Below are positions 18,439 through 27,216 of a stretch of DNA of 64,000 nt, piece after piece; position 1 is the stretch's first letter, and every line of letters begins with the position of its first letter. Location: contig CP036290.1 in assembly GCA_007750655.1 (NCBI GenBank), positions 2,232,001 through 2,296,000 on the forward strand, given 5' to 3'. Position numbers and translations under genes: made by a program. The notes under the pieces were generated by a model, which did not search any database, was not told the origin of the DNA, and saw nothing but the letters and a program-made list of their open reading frames with translations. This DNA comes from Rohdeia mirabilis (GTDB lineage: Bacteria; Planctomycetota; UBA1135; GCA-002686595).

Positions 18439-21294
18439 CTACAGCGTGCGCTTGACCTCTTTGAGGCGGAAGGCCTCGACGACGTCGCCCTGTCGGATGT
18501 CGTTGTAGCCCTTGATCACGATGCCGCAGTCGAAGCCCTCGCGGACCTCCTTGGTGGCATCCTTCTCGCGGCGCAACGAGCCCATCTTGCCGGTGAAGAC
18601 CACCTTGCCGTCGCGCAGCAGTCGGACGTGGCTGTCGTGGTGGATCTTGCCGTCGATGACGTGGGAGCCACCGATGTTGCCGATCTTGGACGAGCTGAAG
18701 ATGACGCGGATCTCGGCGTGGCCGGTGATCTCTTCGACGATGTCCGGCGTGAGGCTGCCCTCCATGAGGGTGCGCACGTCGTCCAACATCTCGTAGATGA
18801 CCCGGTACGTCTTGATCGTCACGTTGCCGCGATCGGCGGCCTGGCGGGCCTTCGTGTCCGAGCCCACGTGGAACGCGACCACGAGAGCGTCGGAGGTGAC
18901 GGCCAGGTCCACGTCGCTCTCGGTCACGGCGCCCACACCGGAGTGCAGCACGCGGACCTCGACCTCGTCGTGGGTCAGCTCGGCGATCTGGCTCTTGATG
19001 ACCTCGACCGAACCCTGCACGTCCGCCTTCACGATCAGGTTGATCTGCTTGCGGGCCTGCTCGGCGACGGCGTCGAACAGGTTCTCGCTGTTCACCGACC
19101 GGCGTTCGGCCAGGGAGTTCATGCGAATCGAGCGCTCGCGTTCCTCGGCGACCTCCTTGGCCCGTTGCAGATCGGGCACCACGTGGAAGTACTCGCCGAT
19201 GCCCGGGAGCTTGGTCAGGCCGGTGACCTCGACCGGGCGCGACGGTCCAGCGGTCTGGATCTCGTTGCCGTGGTCGTCGTGGATCGAGCGCACGCGCCCG
19301 TAGCCCTCGCCCGCCAGGATGACGTTGCCCTTCTCGAGCGAACCGTCCTGGACCAACAGGTGCGCCACGATGCCGCGTCCCTTCTGGACCTCGGCCTCGA
19401 GCACCACGCCCGAAGCGGCGCCCTCGTTGTGGGCGCGCAGTTCGAGCAGTTCGCCCTCGAGGAACACGCGTTCGAGCAGCGCGTCGATGCCGTCGCCCTT
19501 GAGCGCGCTGACCGGCATCACGGCTACTTGGCCACCGAAGTCCTCGGGCAAGAGGTCGATCGAAGCGAGCTGCTGCTTGACCTTGTCCGGATTGGCCTCC
19601 GGCTTGTCCATCTTGTTCATCGCCACGACGATCGGCGTGCCGGCCGCCTTGGCGTGGTTGATGGCTTCCTCGGTCTGGGGCATGACGCCGTCGTCGGCGG
19701 CCACGACCACGACCACGATGTCCACGGCCTTCGCACCGCGGGCCCGCATCGACGTGAACGCCGCGTGACCGGGCGTGTCGACGACGGTCACGGCGTGTCC
19801 GGCCGCGGTGTGCACCTGGTAGGCGCCGATGTGCTGGGTGATGCCACCGCTCTCGCCACCGGCGATCGTGCTGCGGCGGATCGTGTCGATCAGCGTGGTC
19901 TTGCCGTGGTCCACGTGCCCGAGGATCGCGACGGTGGGGGAGCGCACCGTGAGGTGCTCGTCCTCGACCGACACGCGCGTCTCGCGCAGTTCGGTCAAGA
20001 GGGCCTCCTCGGCGGCGACCTCCTGGGTGACCGTGAGTTCGACGTCGAACTCCTCGGCCAGGAGGATCGTCGTGTCCTCGTCGAGCACCGAGTTGATGTT
20101 CACGGCGCCGAATCCGAGCATGTCGAAGGCCTTGCGCAGGACTTCGTTCTGCTTGATGGCGAGGGCGTCGGCGAGCTTCTTGACCGTGACCGGCGCCTCG
20201 ACCTTCACCTGCCCGCCCGAGTGGGGCGAGATCGACGGGCCGCTGCGCGAGCGTCCGCCGGTGCGACCTCCGCGGCCTCCACGTGCGCCACCGCCGCCCA
20301 TCTGGGGCCTGGCGCGGCGCAGGAAGCGTTGGCCCTCTCGTTCGCGCAGCTCGGCGGCGGTGAGGTTGCCGCGCGCGGCGTCGCCACCGCGACCGAGGGG
20401 CTTGCGGCCCTTGCCCATGGTGGGCTGGACCGAGGACAGGGCGCCGTCGTCGCGCGACTGCAGTCGGCGGGACTCGCGGCGCGCCGGTTGGTTGGCCTGG
20501 ACCTTCGAGAGGTCGATGAAGCCGACGACCTTGCCCGCGCGGCGGGTGTCGTTCGGCCGGACCACTTCCTTGCCGTCGGCCCCGCGCGGGGTCGGTTCTT
20601 CGACCTCCTTCGGCGCGACGCGCTTCGCGGCGGCGGGAGCGGCGACCGGTGCGTCGGTTCCACCGTCGCCGTCGCTCGCAGCGGGCGCGGTCGGTTCGAC
20701 TGCGGCCGGTTCCGACGGGCTGGCGGTGGGAGCGGGGCGCTCGGGCGCGTCCTCGGCGACCGGCGCGGCGGCGGGTTCCGCGGCCGCGGGCTCGGGGGTC
20801 GGTGCAGCGGCTGGCGCTGCGGCGGCAGCCGCTGCCTCGGCCGGGGCGGGTGCCTCGGCGGGTGCCTCGGCGGGCGCCTCGGCAGCGGCCGGCGCCGGGG
20901 CGTCGACGGCCGGCTCGGCCGCGGGGGCGGCGGGCTGTGGCGTCGGAGCCGTCGGCTGCGGCGTCGGAGCCACTTCGACGGCGGCAGCCGGCTCGGGCTC
21001 GGCCTCCTCGCTGGCGGCGGGAGCCGTGGGCTCCTCGGCCGGGGGCTCGACCTTCTTCTTCTTGCGGCGGACGATCAGGCCACCGAGGGCCGCTTCGTCC
21101 TCCTTGGGACCTTGGTCCGTCGACGAGCCGTAGCCGTTGGCGGCCAGGCGCCCCTCGATCACGAGGAGATCCGACTCCGCGAGAGCCGACATGTGGCTCT
21201 TCACCGAGAAACCCCAGTCACGGAGCATGGCGGCCAGGTCCTGGCCCTTCATGCCGTAGTCCTTGGCGAGGTCGTAAACGCGCTTCTTCGTCAC
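18439..21294 (-). CDS. infB: Translation initiation factor IF-2
   Basis: GTPase that delivers initiator tRNA to the 30S subunit; 951 aa. Residues 1-60 are the IF2_N module (KRVYDLAKDYGMKGQDLAAML). A long Ala/Pro/Glu-rich linker follows (about 85-215), then a basic Gly/Arg-rich patch (GGGGARGGRGGRTGGRSRSG). The G domain begins near residue 450 with VAILGHVDHGKTTLID (G1), DTPGHAAFT (G3) and NKMDKPEA (G4), followed by domains II-IV ending in FRLKEVKRTL. The start is GTG at 21294. A 162-base gap separates it from nusA upstream. The low-complexity linker is long and unusually rich in Ala-Pro-Ala-Glu repeats. Identity is secure. Confidence 0.97.
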   Translation of the reverse strand: MTKKRVYDLAKDYGMKGQDLAAMLRDWGFSVKSHMSALAESDLLVIEGRLAANGYGSSTDQGPKEDEAALGGLIVRRKKKKVEPPAEEPTAPAASEEAEPEPAAAVEVAPTPQPTAPTPQPAAPAAEPAVDAPAPAAAEAPAEAPAEAPAPAEAAAAAAAPAAAPTPEPAAAEPAAAPVAEDAPERPAPTASPSEPAAVEPTAPAASDGDGGTDAPVAAPAAAKRVAPKEVEEPTPRGADGKEVVRPNDTRRAGKVVGFIDLSKVQANQPARRESRRLQSRDDGALSSVQPTMGKGRKPLGRGGDAARGNLTAAELREREGQRFLRRARPQMGGGGARGGRGGRTGGRSRSGPSISPHSGGQVKVEAPVTVKKLADALAIKQNEVLRKAFDMLGFGAVNINSVLDEDTTILLAEEFDVELTVTQEVAAEEALLTELRETRVSVEDEHLTVRSPTVAILGHVDHGKTTLIDTIRRSTIAGGESGGITQHIGAYQVHTAAGHAVTVVDTPGHAAFTSMRARGAKAVDIVVVVVAADDGVMPQTEEAINHAKAAGTPIVVAMNKMDKPEANPDKVKQQLASIDLLPEDFGGQVAVMPVSALKGDGIDALLERVFLEGELLELRAHNEGAASGVVLEAEVQKGRGIVAHLLVQDGSLEKGNVILAGEGYGRVRSIHDDHGNEIQTAGPSRPVEVTGLTKLPGIGEYFHVVPDLQRAKEVAEERERSIRMNSLAERRSVNSENLFDAVAEQARKQINLIVKADVQGSVEVIKSQIAELTHDEVEVRVLHSGVGAVTESDVDLAVTSDALVVAFHVGSDTKARQAADRGNVTIKTYRVIYEMLDDVRTLMEGSLTPDIVEEITGHAEIRVIFSSSKIGNIGGSHVIDGKIHHDSHVRLLRDGKVVFTGKMGSLRREKDATKEVREGFDCGIVIKGYNDIRQGDVVEAFRLKEVKRTL

Positions 21295-21456
21295 GTGTGG
21301 TCCGGGGGTGAGTGTGGCGCGATGGATGCGCCTGTGTTGGCGTCGCGATGGTCATCGCGCGCCGTCGCGGTCGGGTTCGGTGGGTCTTTGGTTCGAGTGG
21401 GTGACCGACCGAAACCGGCCGGCACTCACCCGGGGTGACGCTGCCAAGCGCCCATG

Positions 21457-22653
21457 TCAGGCGTTCGACTCGCGCTCGGGGTCATCCCCGGCGCGGACGG
21501 TCTCGGTGTTGCTGTTCATGGAATCGTCCTCGCCGCTGCCCGTGGCGCTGCTGGCCACGGAGGCCTCAGCTTCGCTCGCGGAGAGCTGGTGGTCGGTCGT
21601 GGAATCGTCGTCGACGGAGCCGTCGTCCGCCATCTGGGTCGAGTCGTCGTCACCGTCTGCGTCGCCCAGGGACGCGCCACCGTCGGCGGCGAGCAGGTCG
21701 GCCTCGTACTCGGCCCGCGTCTTGATGTCGATGTCCCAACCGCACAGGCGGCTGGCGAGACGGACGTTCTGTCCGCGCTTGCCGATGGCGAGCGACTGCT
21801 GGTCCTCGTCGACGATCACCGTGGCCGAGTGGCGGTCCACGTCGGCGTAGATGTTGTCGATGTTGATCTCGGCCGGTTTGAGGCCGTTCATGATGAGCGT
21901 CTCGAGGGAGTCGCTCCACTTGATGATGTCGATGCGCTCGCCGCGCAGCTCGTCGATGACGGCCTTGATGCGGCTGCCGCGCACGCCGACGCAGGCGCCG
22001 ATCGGGTCGATCTTCGGATCGGACGACAGGACGGCCATCTTGGTGCGGTAGCCCGGTTCGCGGACGACGCGCTTGATGTCGATGATCTCGTCGGCGACCT
22101 CGGGGACCTCGAGCTCGAACAGGCTGCGCACCAGGTCGGGGTGCGAGCGGCTGACGATGATGCGCACGCGCGGACCGTCCTTGCGGACCTCGAGCACGAT
22201 CGCGCGGATGCGGTCGCCGGTCGAGAAGGTCTCGCCGCGCACGCGCTCCTCGCGCGGCAGGTAGGCCTCGGTCTTGCCGAGGTTGACCACCAGGGCGTCG
22301 CTCTCGAAGCGTTGGACGGTGCCGTTCACCAGCTGGCCCACGCGCGCTTCGTAGTCGTCGTAGATGCGGTCGCGCTCGGCTTCGCGGAAACGCTGCATCA
22401 TGGCCTGCTTGCAGGCCTGGGCGGCGATGCGACCGAGCACGGCCAGGTCGAGCTCGTACTCGCCCTCGTCGTCCTCGACCGTGATGTCGCCCGTCGTGCG
22501 GTCGATCGTCACCACCAGGTCGTCACCGGCGCCGAGGCGCTTCTTCACGGCCGCACCGATGGCTTCTTCGAGCCCCTCGAACAGAGTGTCCTTGGGGATC
22601 TCGCGCGACCGATGGATCGCGTCGATCATCCGGATCAGCTCTTCGGTGTTCAT
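21457..22653 (-). CDS. nusA: Transcription termination/antitermination protein NusA
   Basis: Binds RNA polymerase and nascent RNA to control pausing, termination and antitermination. 398 aa: N-terminal polymerase-binding domain (MNTEELIRMIDAIHRSREIPKDTLFEGLEEAIGAAVKKRL), S1 domain (about 105-175, GQLVNGTVQRFESDALVVNLG), KH1 with GACVGVRGSRIKAVIDEL and KH2 with IGKRGQNVRLASRL. A Ser/Asp-rich acidic tail of about 60 residues ends the protein, without the helix-hairpin-helix repeats of proteobacterial NusA. The frame stays open far upstream, but the conserved N-terminus fixes the ATG at 22653. It is the first gene of the nusA-infB-rbfA unit; the rimP gene usually found upstream is absent here. 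Confidence 0.96.
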   Translation of the reverse strand: MNTEELIRMIDAIHRSREIPKDTLFEGLEEAIGAAVKKRLGAGDDLVVTIDRTTGDITVEDDEGEYELDLAVLGRIAAQACKQAMMQRFREAERDRIYDDYEARVGQLVNGTVQRFESDALVVNLGKTEAYLPREERVRGETFSTGDRIRAIVLEVRKDGPRVRIIVSRSHPDLVRSLFELEVPEVADEIIDIKRVVREPGYRTKMAVLSSDPKIDPIGACVGVRGSRIKAVIDELRGERIDIIKWSDSLETLIMNGLKPAEINIDNIYADVDRHSATVIVDEDQQSLAIGKRGQNVRLASRLCGWDIDIKTRAEYEADLLAADGGASLGDADGDDDSTQMADDGSVDDDSTTDHQLSASEAEASVASSATGSGEDDSMNSNTETVRAGDDPERESNA

Positions 22654-23163
22654 CGCTGTGGAGGCTGTGGGGCGTGGTTGGGAGACGGCGTTCGGTCGAC
22701 GGCGTTCGTTCGACGGCGGTGCCTGCCGAGGCACGGCCTGCGAGTGCCCCGAACGTGCACGGATCCCCGACTCGTGCGCGCCGTGATCGGCGTGCGACGG
22801 TGAGCGCGGCGCGGCGACGTCGGCGTGCACGCTGGTGCGCGGTGCGGTGTCGCGGCGGGAGCTCGAGGGGGATCCGCAGCAGGTGAAGGGCGACCGTCGT
22901 TCCGCGCGCGCAGAACGCTGGTGGGAGCGTGCGGCGCGTGGGACTTCGGGCTCGTCGACGGCCTTCGGCTCGACCGCGTTCGGCTCGTTCCCATGGCACT
23001 CGAGGGAGGTCGAGTGCCGGGGCGAGCCGTCGGTTCTGCCGTCGGTTCGAGTTGTCTGCCACCGGTGTGTGGGCGGCGTGTGGAAGGCTCGTCCGGGAGT
23101 CCGTGACCCACTCCGTGGGAGTTCGGAACCCCGTCCGAGGCCCCGTAGTCTGCTATAGATACG
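22654..23163. other. 510-bp divergent intergenic region between nusA and an AAA+ regulator gene
   Basis: No convincing gene. It should hold the nusA promoter, which I cannot place, and the promoter of the regulator gene near 23154. At 22684-22711 there are two 14-bp tandem copies (gacggcgttcggtc and gacggcgttcgttc) with a partial third copy after them. Several further ttcg-rich repeats follow up to about 22995. Confidence 0.6.
23154..23160 (+). promoter_or_regulatory. -10-like element for the AAA+ regulator gene
   Basis: TATAGAT is conspicuously AT-rich in this region. Its last T lies six bases before a GTG at 23167, consistent with a leaderless transcript. No good -35 element. Confidence 0.45.
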
Positions 23164-23166
23164 TTG

Positions 23167-24294
23167 GTGAGTCAACGCGCGTCGGCGCGTCCGCTCGCGA
23201 CGCTCCCAATGTCCTCCGCCGCCCCCGATCGACGCGACGACGGCCACAGCTCCGCGGCCGTGGCCAGCTCCCGGACCCACTCGGCCCAGGCGGAGTTCCA
23301 GCAGCAGCTCGAGCGCGCCGCCGGATCGGACGCCACGGTGCTGTTCACCGGCGAGAGCGGTTCCGGCAAGACGCGCGCCGCCGCCGCGCTCCACGGTCTC
23401 GGGGCCCGTCGCGGGGGGCCGTTCGTGGGGGTCCACCTGGGCAGCCTCACTCCGAGCCTGATCGAGTCCGAACTCTTCGGGCACGTGCGCGGCGCCTTCA
23501 CCGACGCGGTCCGCGACCGGACGGGGGCCTTCCGGCGCGCCCAGGGCGGCACCCTCGTGCTCGACGACGTGGACCTCCTGCCGCTCGAACTGCAGGTCAA
23601 GCTGCTGCGGACGGTCCAGGAGCGGGTGGTCGAGCCCGTGGGCTCCGAAGCCGCCGAACCGATCGACGTGCGCCTGTGCGCCACGACCAACGCCGATCTG
23701 CGGCAGCTGGTCCGCAGCGGCCGCTTCCGCGAGGACCTCTACTTCCGGCTGGCGGTGGTCGTGGTCCACGTGCCGCCTCTGCGCGCCCGTCCGGACGAGC
23801 TGCCCGAACTCGTGACCGGCGCCGTCCAGCGCCGGGCGGCCCGGGCCAAGGTCGCGCCGCGCACCCTCACGCCCGCCGCCCTCGAACGCCTGGCCGCGCA
23901 CCCCTGGCCCGGCAACGTGCGCGAGCTCGAGAACGCCCTCGAGCGCGTCTGCGCCCTGGGGCCCGCCGGCAGACCGATCGAAGCGTCCGAGTTCGACTTC
24001 CTCACCGAGGGCCTCGTCGGCGAGGAGCGCCGCATCGCCCGCGAGGCCATCGCGTCGGGGGTCTCCAGCGCCGATCTCGAGGTCGCGATGATCGAGGAGG
24101 CCCTCGAACAGCAGCGCGGGAACGTGAGCGCGGCCGCCCGGGCGGTGGGGCTGACGCGCCGCGCGCTCGAGTACCGCCTCGAACGCGCCCAGAAGGAGGA
24201 GCAGGACCAGGTGGACCGCAGCGCCGCCCGCCGGGCCGCGCGCGACGAGGGCGGGGCCGACGCGAGCGATTCGAACCCCGCGGACGGGGCCTGA
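23167..24294 (+). CDS. Enhancer-binding-type AAA+ regulator with Fis-like HTH, no N-terminal sensor
   Basis: 375 aa. Residues about 40-270 form the central domain of bacterial enhancer-binding proteins: Walker A GESGSGKT (62-69), the sigma-54 contact loop as GAFTDA (109-114, usual GAFTGA), Walker B GGTLVLDDVD (128-137), sensor region CATTNADL, arginine-finger segment FREDLYFRL and HPWPGNVRELENALERV. The C-terminus has a Fis-like helix-turn-helix (NVSAAARAVGLTRRALEYRLERAQ). Only 40 residues precede the ATPase domain, so no receiver, GAF or FHA domain is present. The start could be TTG 23164, GTG 23167 or ATG 23209; I prefer GTG 23167 because of the -10 element. It shares one base with the next gene (TGATG), so the two are coexpressed. 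Confidence 0.88.
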   Translation: MSQRASARPLATLPMSSAAPDRRDDGHSSAAVASSRTHSAQAEFQQQLERAAGSDATVLFTGESGSGKTRAAAALHGLGARRGGPFVGVHLGSLTPSLIESELFGHVRGAFTDAVRDRTGAFRRAQGGTLVLDDVDLLPLELQVKLLRTVQERVVEPVGSEAAEPIDVRLCATTNADLRQLVRSGRFREDLYFRLAVVVVHVPPLRARPDELPELVTGAVQRRAARAKVAPRTLTPAALERLAAHPWPGNVRELENALERVCALGPAGRPIEASEFDFLTEGLVGEERRIAREAIASGVSSADLEVAMIEEALEQQRGNVSAAARAVGLTRRALEYRLERAQKEEQDQVDRSAARRAARDEGGADASDSNPADGA

Positions 24295-26903
24295 TGGGCG
24301 GCCCGGTCGAAGGGTGGAGCGGATCGCCCGCGCCGCACACCGTCCGCGGTCCGCTGGGGCTCGCGGCGGTGGTGCTGGTGGCGTCCCTGCTCGCGGTGCA
24401 GCTGGGTGCCCGAGAGCCCGCGCCGGGGACCGAGCGGGGGGGCTCGGCTTCGGCGGCCGTCCGCGACGAGCGGGCCCTGGCCCTGGTGGCCGAACTGGAT
24501 CGAGCCGGCGATCCCGCGGGGCGCAGCGCGGCGCTCGCGGCCCTGCTCGCCGCCGATCCCGACACGGCGGCCGCGGCCCTTCGTGCCCCCGCACCCGCGA
24601 CGTCCCTCGGGCGCCGGGCCTTCGCCCGCTTCGCCGCGACCCTCGGGCGTCCCGTGGCGATCGGTCCGCTGTTCGCGCTCGCCACCGACGGCGACGCGGC
24701 CGTGCGCGCCCTGGCCCTCGAGGGGCTCGGGCGGGTCGACCTGGGGTCCGAGCGGCTCGGCGAGCGGATCGAGCGCCTGGCCGACGCGGCCCGCCGGGAC
24801 ACGGACGCCGCCGTGCGCCGCACCGCCCTCGAAGCCCTCGGCACCCTGGACGATCCGGCCGCGGCCGACGTCCTGGCCGAGCGCGCCTCCACGCGCTCCG
24901 ACGAGGCACTCGTGGCGGCCACGGCGCTCGTGCGCCTGCGCGCGGGAATCTCCGAGCTCGCCGCCCTGGTCGAGTCGGCCGCCGCCGCAGCGCCTTCGGC
25001 CATCGACGATCCGAACACGCTCGAGGTCCTCATCGGTGGCTACGGCGCCGCGCTCGGGCGGGGCGCCACGCCGCCGCGGGTCGGCGCACGGGTGTTGGCC
25101 GGTTTCGGTGCGAGCGCGAACGAGAAGCTCGCGACCGCCGCGGCCCGGGCGCTCGACGCGGCCCTGGCCGAGTGGGACCGTCTGCGCCGACCGGACGCGG
25201 CCGAAGCGTTCCTGGACGGTCTGTCCGACGCGGGCTGGTCGGCCGATGCGCTCGACCACGCGGTGGCTCGCCGCGCGTTGGCCGAGGACGGTGCACCGCC
25301 GCGCGCGCTCGCCGCCGGTGAACGACTCGAGCGGCGCCACCGCTTCACGCCCGGCGTCGCCGGTGCGCGCGAGACCGCGGCCGGGCTCGCGTACCAAGCG
25401 GCCGCGTTGCTCGTCGGCGGCGACCCCGACGCGGCGCGCGGACGAATCGAGCGCGCCGAAGCCGTTCTCGAGGGCGCGCTGCGTCTGCGTCCCGACCAGG
25501 GGCCGCGGCCGTTCCGGCGCGAAGCCGGGCGCGCCGCCGCCGCGGCCGACCTGTACCAGCGTTTGGCTGCGGTGCGCATCTTCGACGTGTTCGCGCGCGT
25601 CGCCGCGGGCACCGATCCGTTCGACCCCGAACTGCTCGAACGCGCGCGCGCGGTGCACGTCGCCGCGCTGAACGCGCAGTTGGTCGCGCTGCGCGGCGAC
25701 GCGGACCTGTTCGTGTCGAACCTCGAAGCGGTGCTCGCGCGCGGTTCGGCCCCCGCGGCGCTCGTCGATCCGCGCGCGCGCGGCGAAGCGGCCGACCACT
25801 GGCTCGCCGTGCACGGCCGGACCTATCTGGCCCTCGCCGCGGTGACCGGGACCGAGTTGCCGGGGTTCGTCGGGACGCTCGACGACGGACCGCACCGCGT
25901 CGCGGCCCTGCCCGCTCGTCTGCGCGACCCGCTGGCCGATCCCGAGCGCCTCGAACTGCTGCAGGGGCTGCGTATCGCCGATCTGGAGCGCGTCTCGTAC
26001 CGCGTGCAGGATCGCCTCCAGGCGGAGAACCGCGCCCTGTGGCAGCGCGTCGAACAGAGCCTGCTCGAGAAGATCGGCACGGACGCGGAGCGCGGGTTCA
26101 CGCCCTTGCTCGAGTACCGCGACCCGGCGATCACGGCGCTCGGTCACTCGTCGGACCTGCGAGGTGTGGGCGACAGCGAGGGCGCACTGGCCCATGCGCT
26201 CGCCGTACGCCGCGATCTCGAGGGCGCTCCGAACGCGCCGACCGGTTCGCTCAGCGCCTGGTTCAACGCGCGCGTTGCGCTCGCCGCGGGCGCCGCGCAC
26301 ACGGACCTGGGCGACGGCGCCGGAGCGGAGCGCGAGCTGCGCGACGCACTCACGCGTCTGGTCGCGCTCGAGAACGAACTCGTGCAGCGGGCTTCGGAAC
26401 TCGAGGCCGGTCGCATCGGGGTGCTGCAGCTGGCGGCGATCGATCCGTTCCAACGGCGCCGGCTCGCGGCCGACCTGGCGCGCACGCGCGACCTGCGTTC
26501 GCAGGTGCTCGTCTCCCTGGCCGTGAACGCGAACGTGCGCCTGCGCGACTTCGACGCGGCGAAGGACTGGTTCGACCAGGCGTTCGAGCTGCGCCAGGAC
26601 GAGTTCATGCGCGTCCTACGGGCCTGCTACGCGGCGCGCGCGGGAAGGGTCGAGGAGGCGCGCTTCGCCCTGGCCGGCGTGACGCCCGCACCCGAGCTCG
26701 AGTACAACATCGCGTGCACCTTGGCGCTGCTCGGCGATGCGGATCGAGCGCTCGTGCACCTCGAGCGGGCTCTCGAACAGCTGCCCAGTCGCGGCGCTCG
26801 CGCGCGCCAGGCCGAGTGGGCCCGCGACGATCCCGACCTGGCCGAACTGGCGCAGGATCCGCGCTTCGACGCGCTGCTCGCGTCGTTCGCGGGCGGCGGG
26901 TGA
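24294..26903 (+). CDS. Membrane-anchored HEAT/TPR-like repeat protein
   Basis: 869 aa from the ATG at 24294, which overlaps the stop of the regulator gene by one base. One hydrophobic helix at about 20-36 (GLAAVVLVASLLAVQLGA) should anchor it with the bulk outside. Residues about 100-230 are HEAT-like (PLFALATDGDAAVRALALEGLG, VRRTALEALGTLDDPAAADVLAERA). A long helical middle follows, and the last 150 residues look like TPRs (DFDAAKDWFDQAFELRQ, YNIACTLALLGDADRALVHLERALEQL). No catalytic motif is seen. Coupling to an enhancer-binding regulator that lacks a sensor domain makes it a candidate partner or sensor for that regulator, which is inference only. Confidence 0.75.
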   Translation: MGGPVEGWSGSPAPHTVRGPLGLAAVVLVASLLAVQLGAREPAPGTERGGSASAAVRDERALALVAELDRAGDPAGRSAALAALLAADPDTAAAALRAPAPATSLGRRAFARFAATLGRPVAIGPLFALATDGDAAVRALALEGLGRVDLGSERLGERIERLADAARRDTDAAVRRTALEALGTLDDPAAADVLAERASTRSDEALVAATALVRLRAGISELAALVESAAAAAPSAIDDPNTLEVLIGGYGAALGRGATPPRVGARVLAGFGASANEKLATAAARALDAALAEWDRLRRPDAAEAFLDGLSDAGWSADALDHAVARRALAEDGAPPRALAAGERLERRHRFTPGVAGARETAAGLAYQAAALLVGGDPDAARGRIERAEAVLEGALRLRPDQGPRPFRREAGRAAAAADLYQRLAAVRIFDVFARVAAGTDPFDPELLERARAVHVAALNAQLVALRGDADLFVSNLEAVLARGSAPAALVDPRARGEAADHWLAVHGRTYLALAAVTGTELPGFVGTLDDGPHRVAALPARLRDPLADPERLELLQGLRIADLERVSYRVQDRLQAENRALWQRVEQSLLEKIGTDAERGFTPLLEYRDPAITALGHSSDLRGVGDSEGALAHALAVRRDLEGAPNAPTGSLSAWFNARVALAAGAAHTDLGDGAGAERELRDALTRLVALENELVQRASELEAGRIGVLQLAAIDPFQRRRLAADLARTRDLRSQVLVSLAVNANVRLRDFDAAKDWFDQAFELRQDEFMRVLRACYAARAGRVEEARFALAGVTPAPELEYNIACTLALLGDADRALVHLERALEQLPSRGARARQAEWARDDPDLAELAQDPRFDALLASFAGGG

Positions 26904-27216
26904 AGCGTCGGGATCCGGTCGCGGTGACTCGCTCGCCGTGCCTCGAACACGTGGCCGCGAGAACGAGGCCGCGCAGATCGAGGCCGCGGACCGGCCGACA
27001 CGAGCGGGCCGACGCGAACGCGGGTGCCGGATGGTCGTGTCCGTCCGGGCGGGGGAGCGAGGAACGGATCGACGCGTCGACGACCGGCGTCGCGGTTGGG
27101 GACCACCCGCCCAGGCCTGTGCGCGGTGACGCCGGCTCGCGCGCTCGACCCGCGGCCACTTCGGACGATCCGTCGTAGGAGCCGCTCGAAAGTGGCGCTA
27201 CCGTGTCCGGCTCGAT
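26904..27216. other. 313-bp intergenic region without a recognisable gene
   Basis: I see no protein, structured RNA or clear terminator. The only feature is TACCGT at 27199-27204, thirteen bases before the next ATG. Confidence 0.5.
27199..27204 (+). promoter_or_regulatory. Candidate -10 element for the rlmI-like gene
   Basis: TACCGT in the context GGCGCTACCGTG. It would give a leader of about five bases to the ATG at 27217. Confidence 0.3.

Noticed and set aside
24260..24285. ggggttcgaatcg on the minus strand resembling a tRNA T-arm
   Set aside because: The flanking bases do not form a T-stem or acceptor stem, and the site lies within the coding end of the AAA+ regulator.
22654..24909. In-frame upstream extension of nusA across the regulator gene
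   Set aside because: The conserved NusA N-terminus begins at the ATG at 22653; the extension is Arg/Pro-rich and antisense to a real AAA+ gene.
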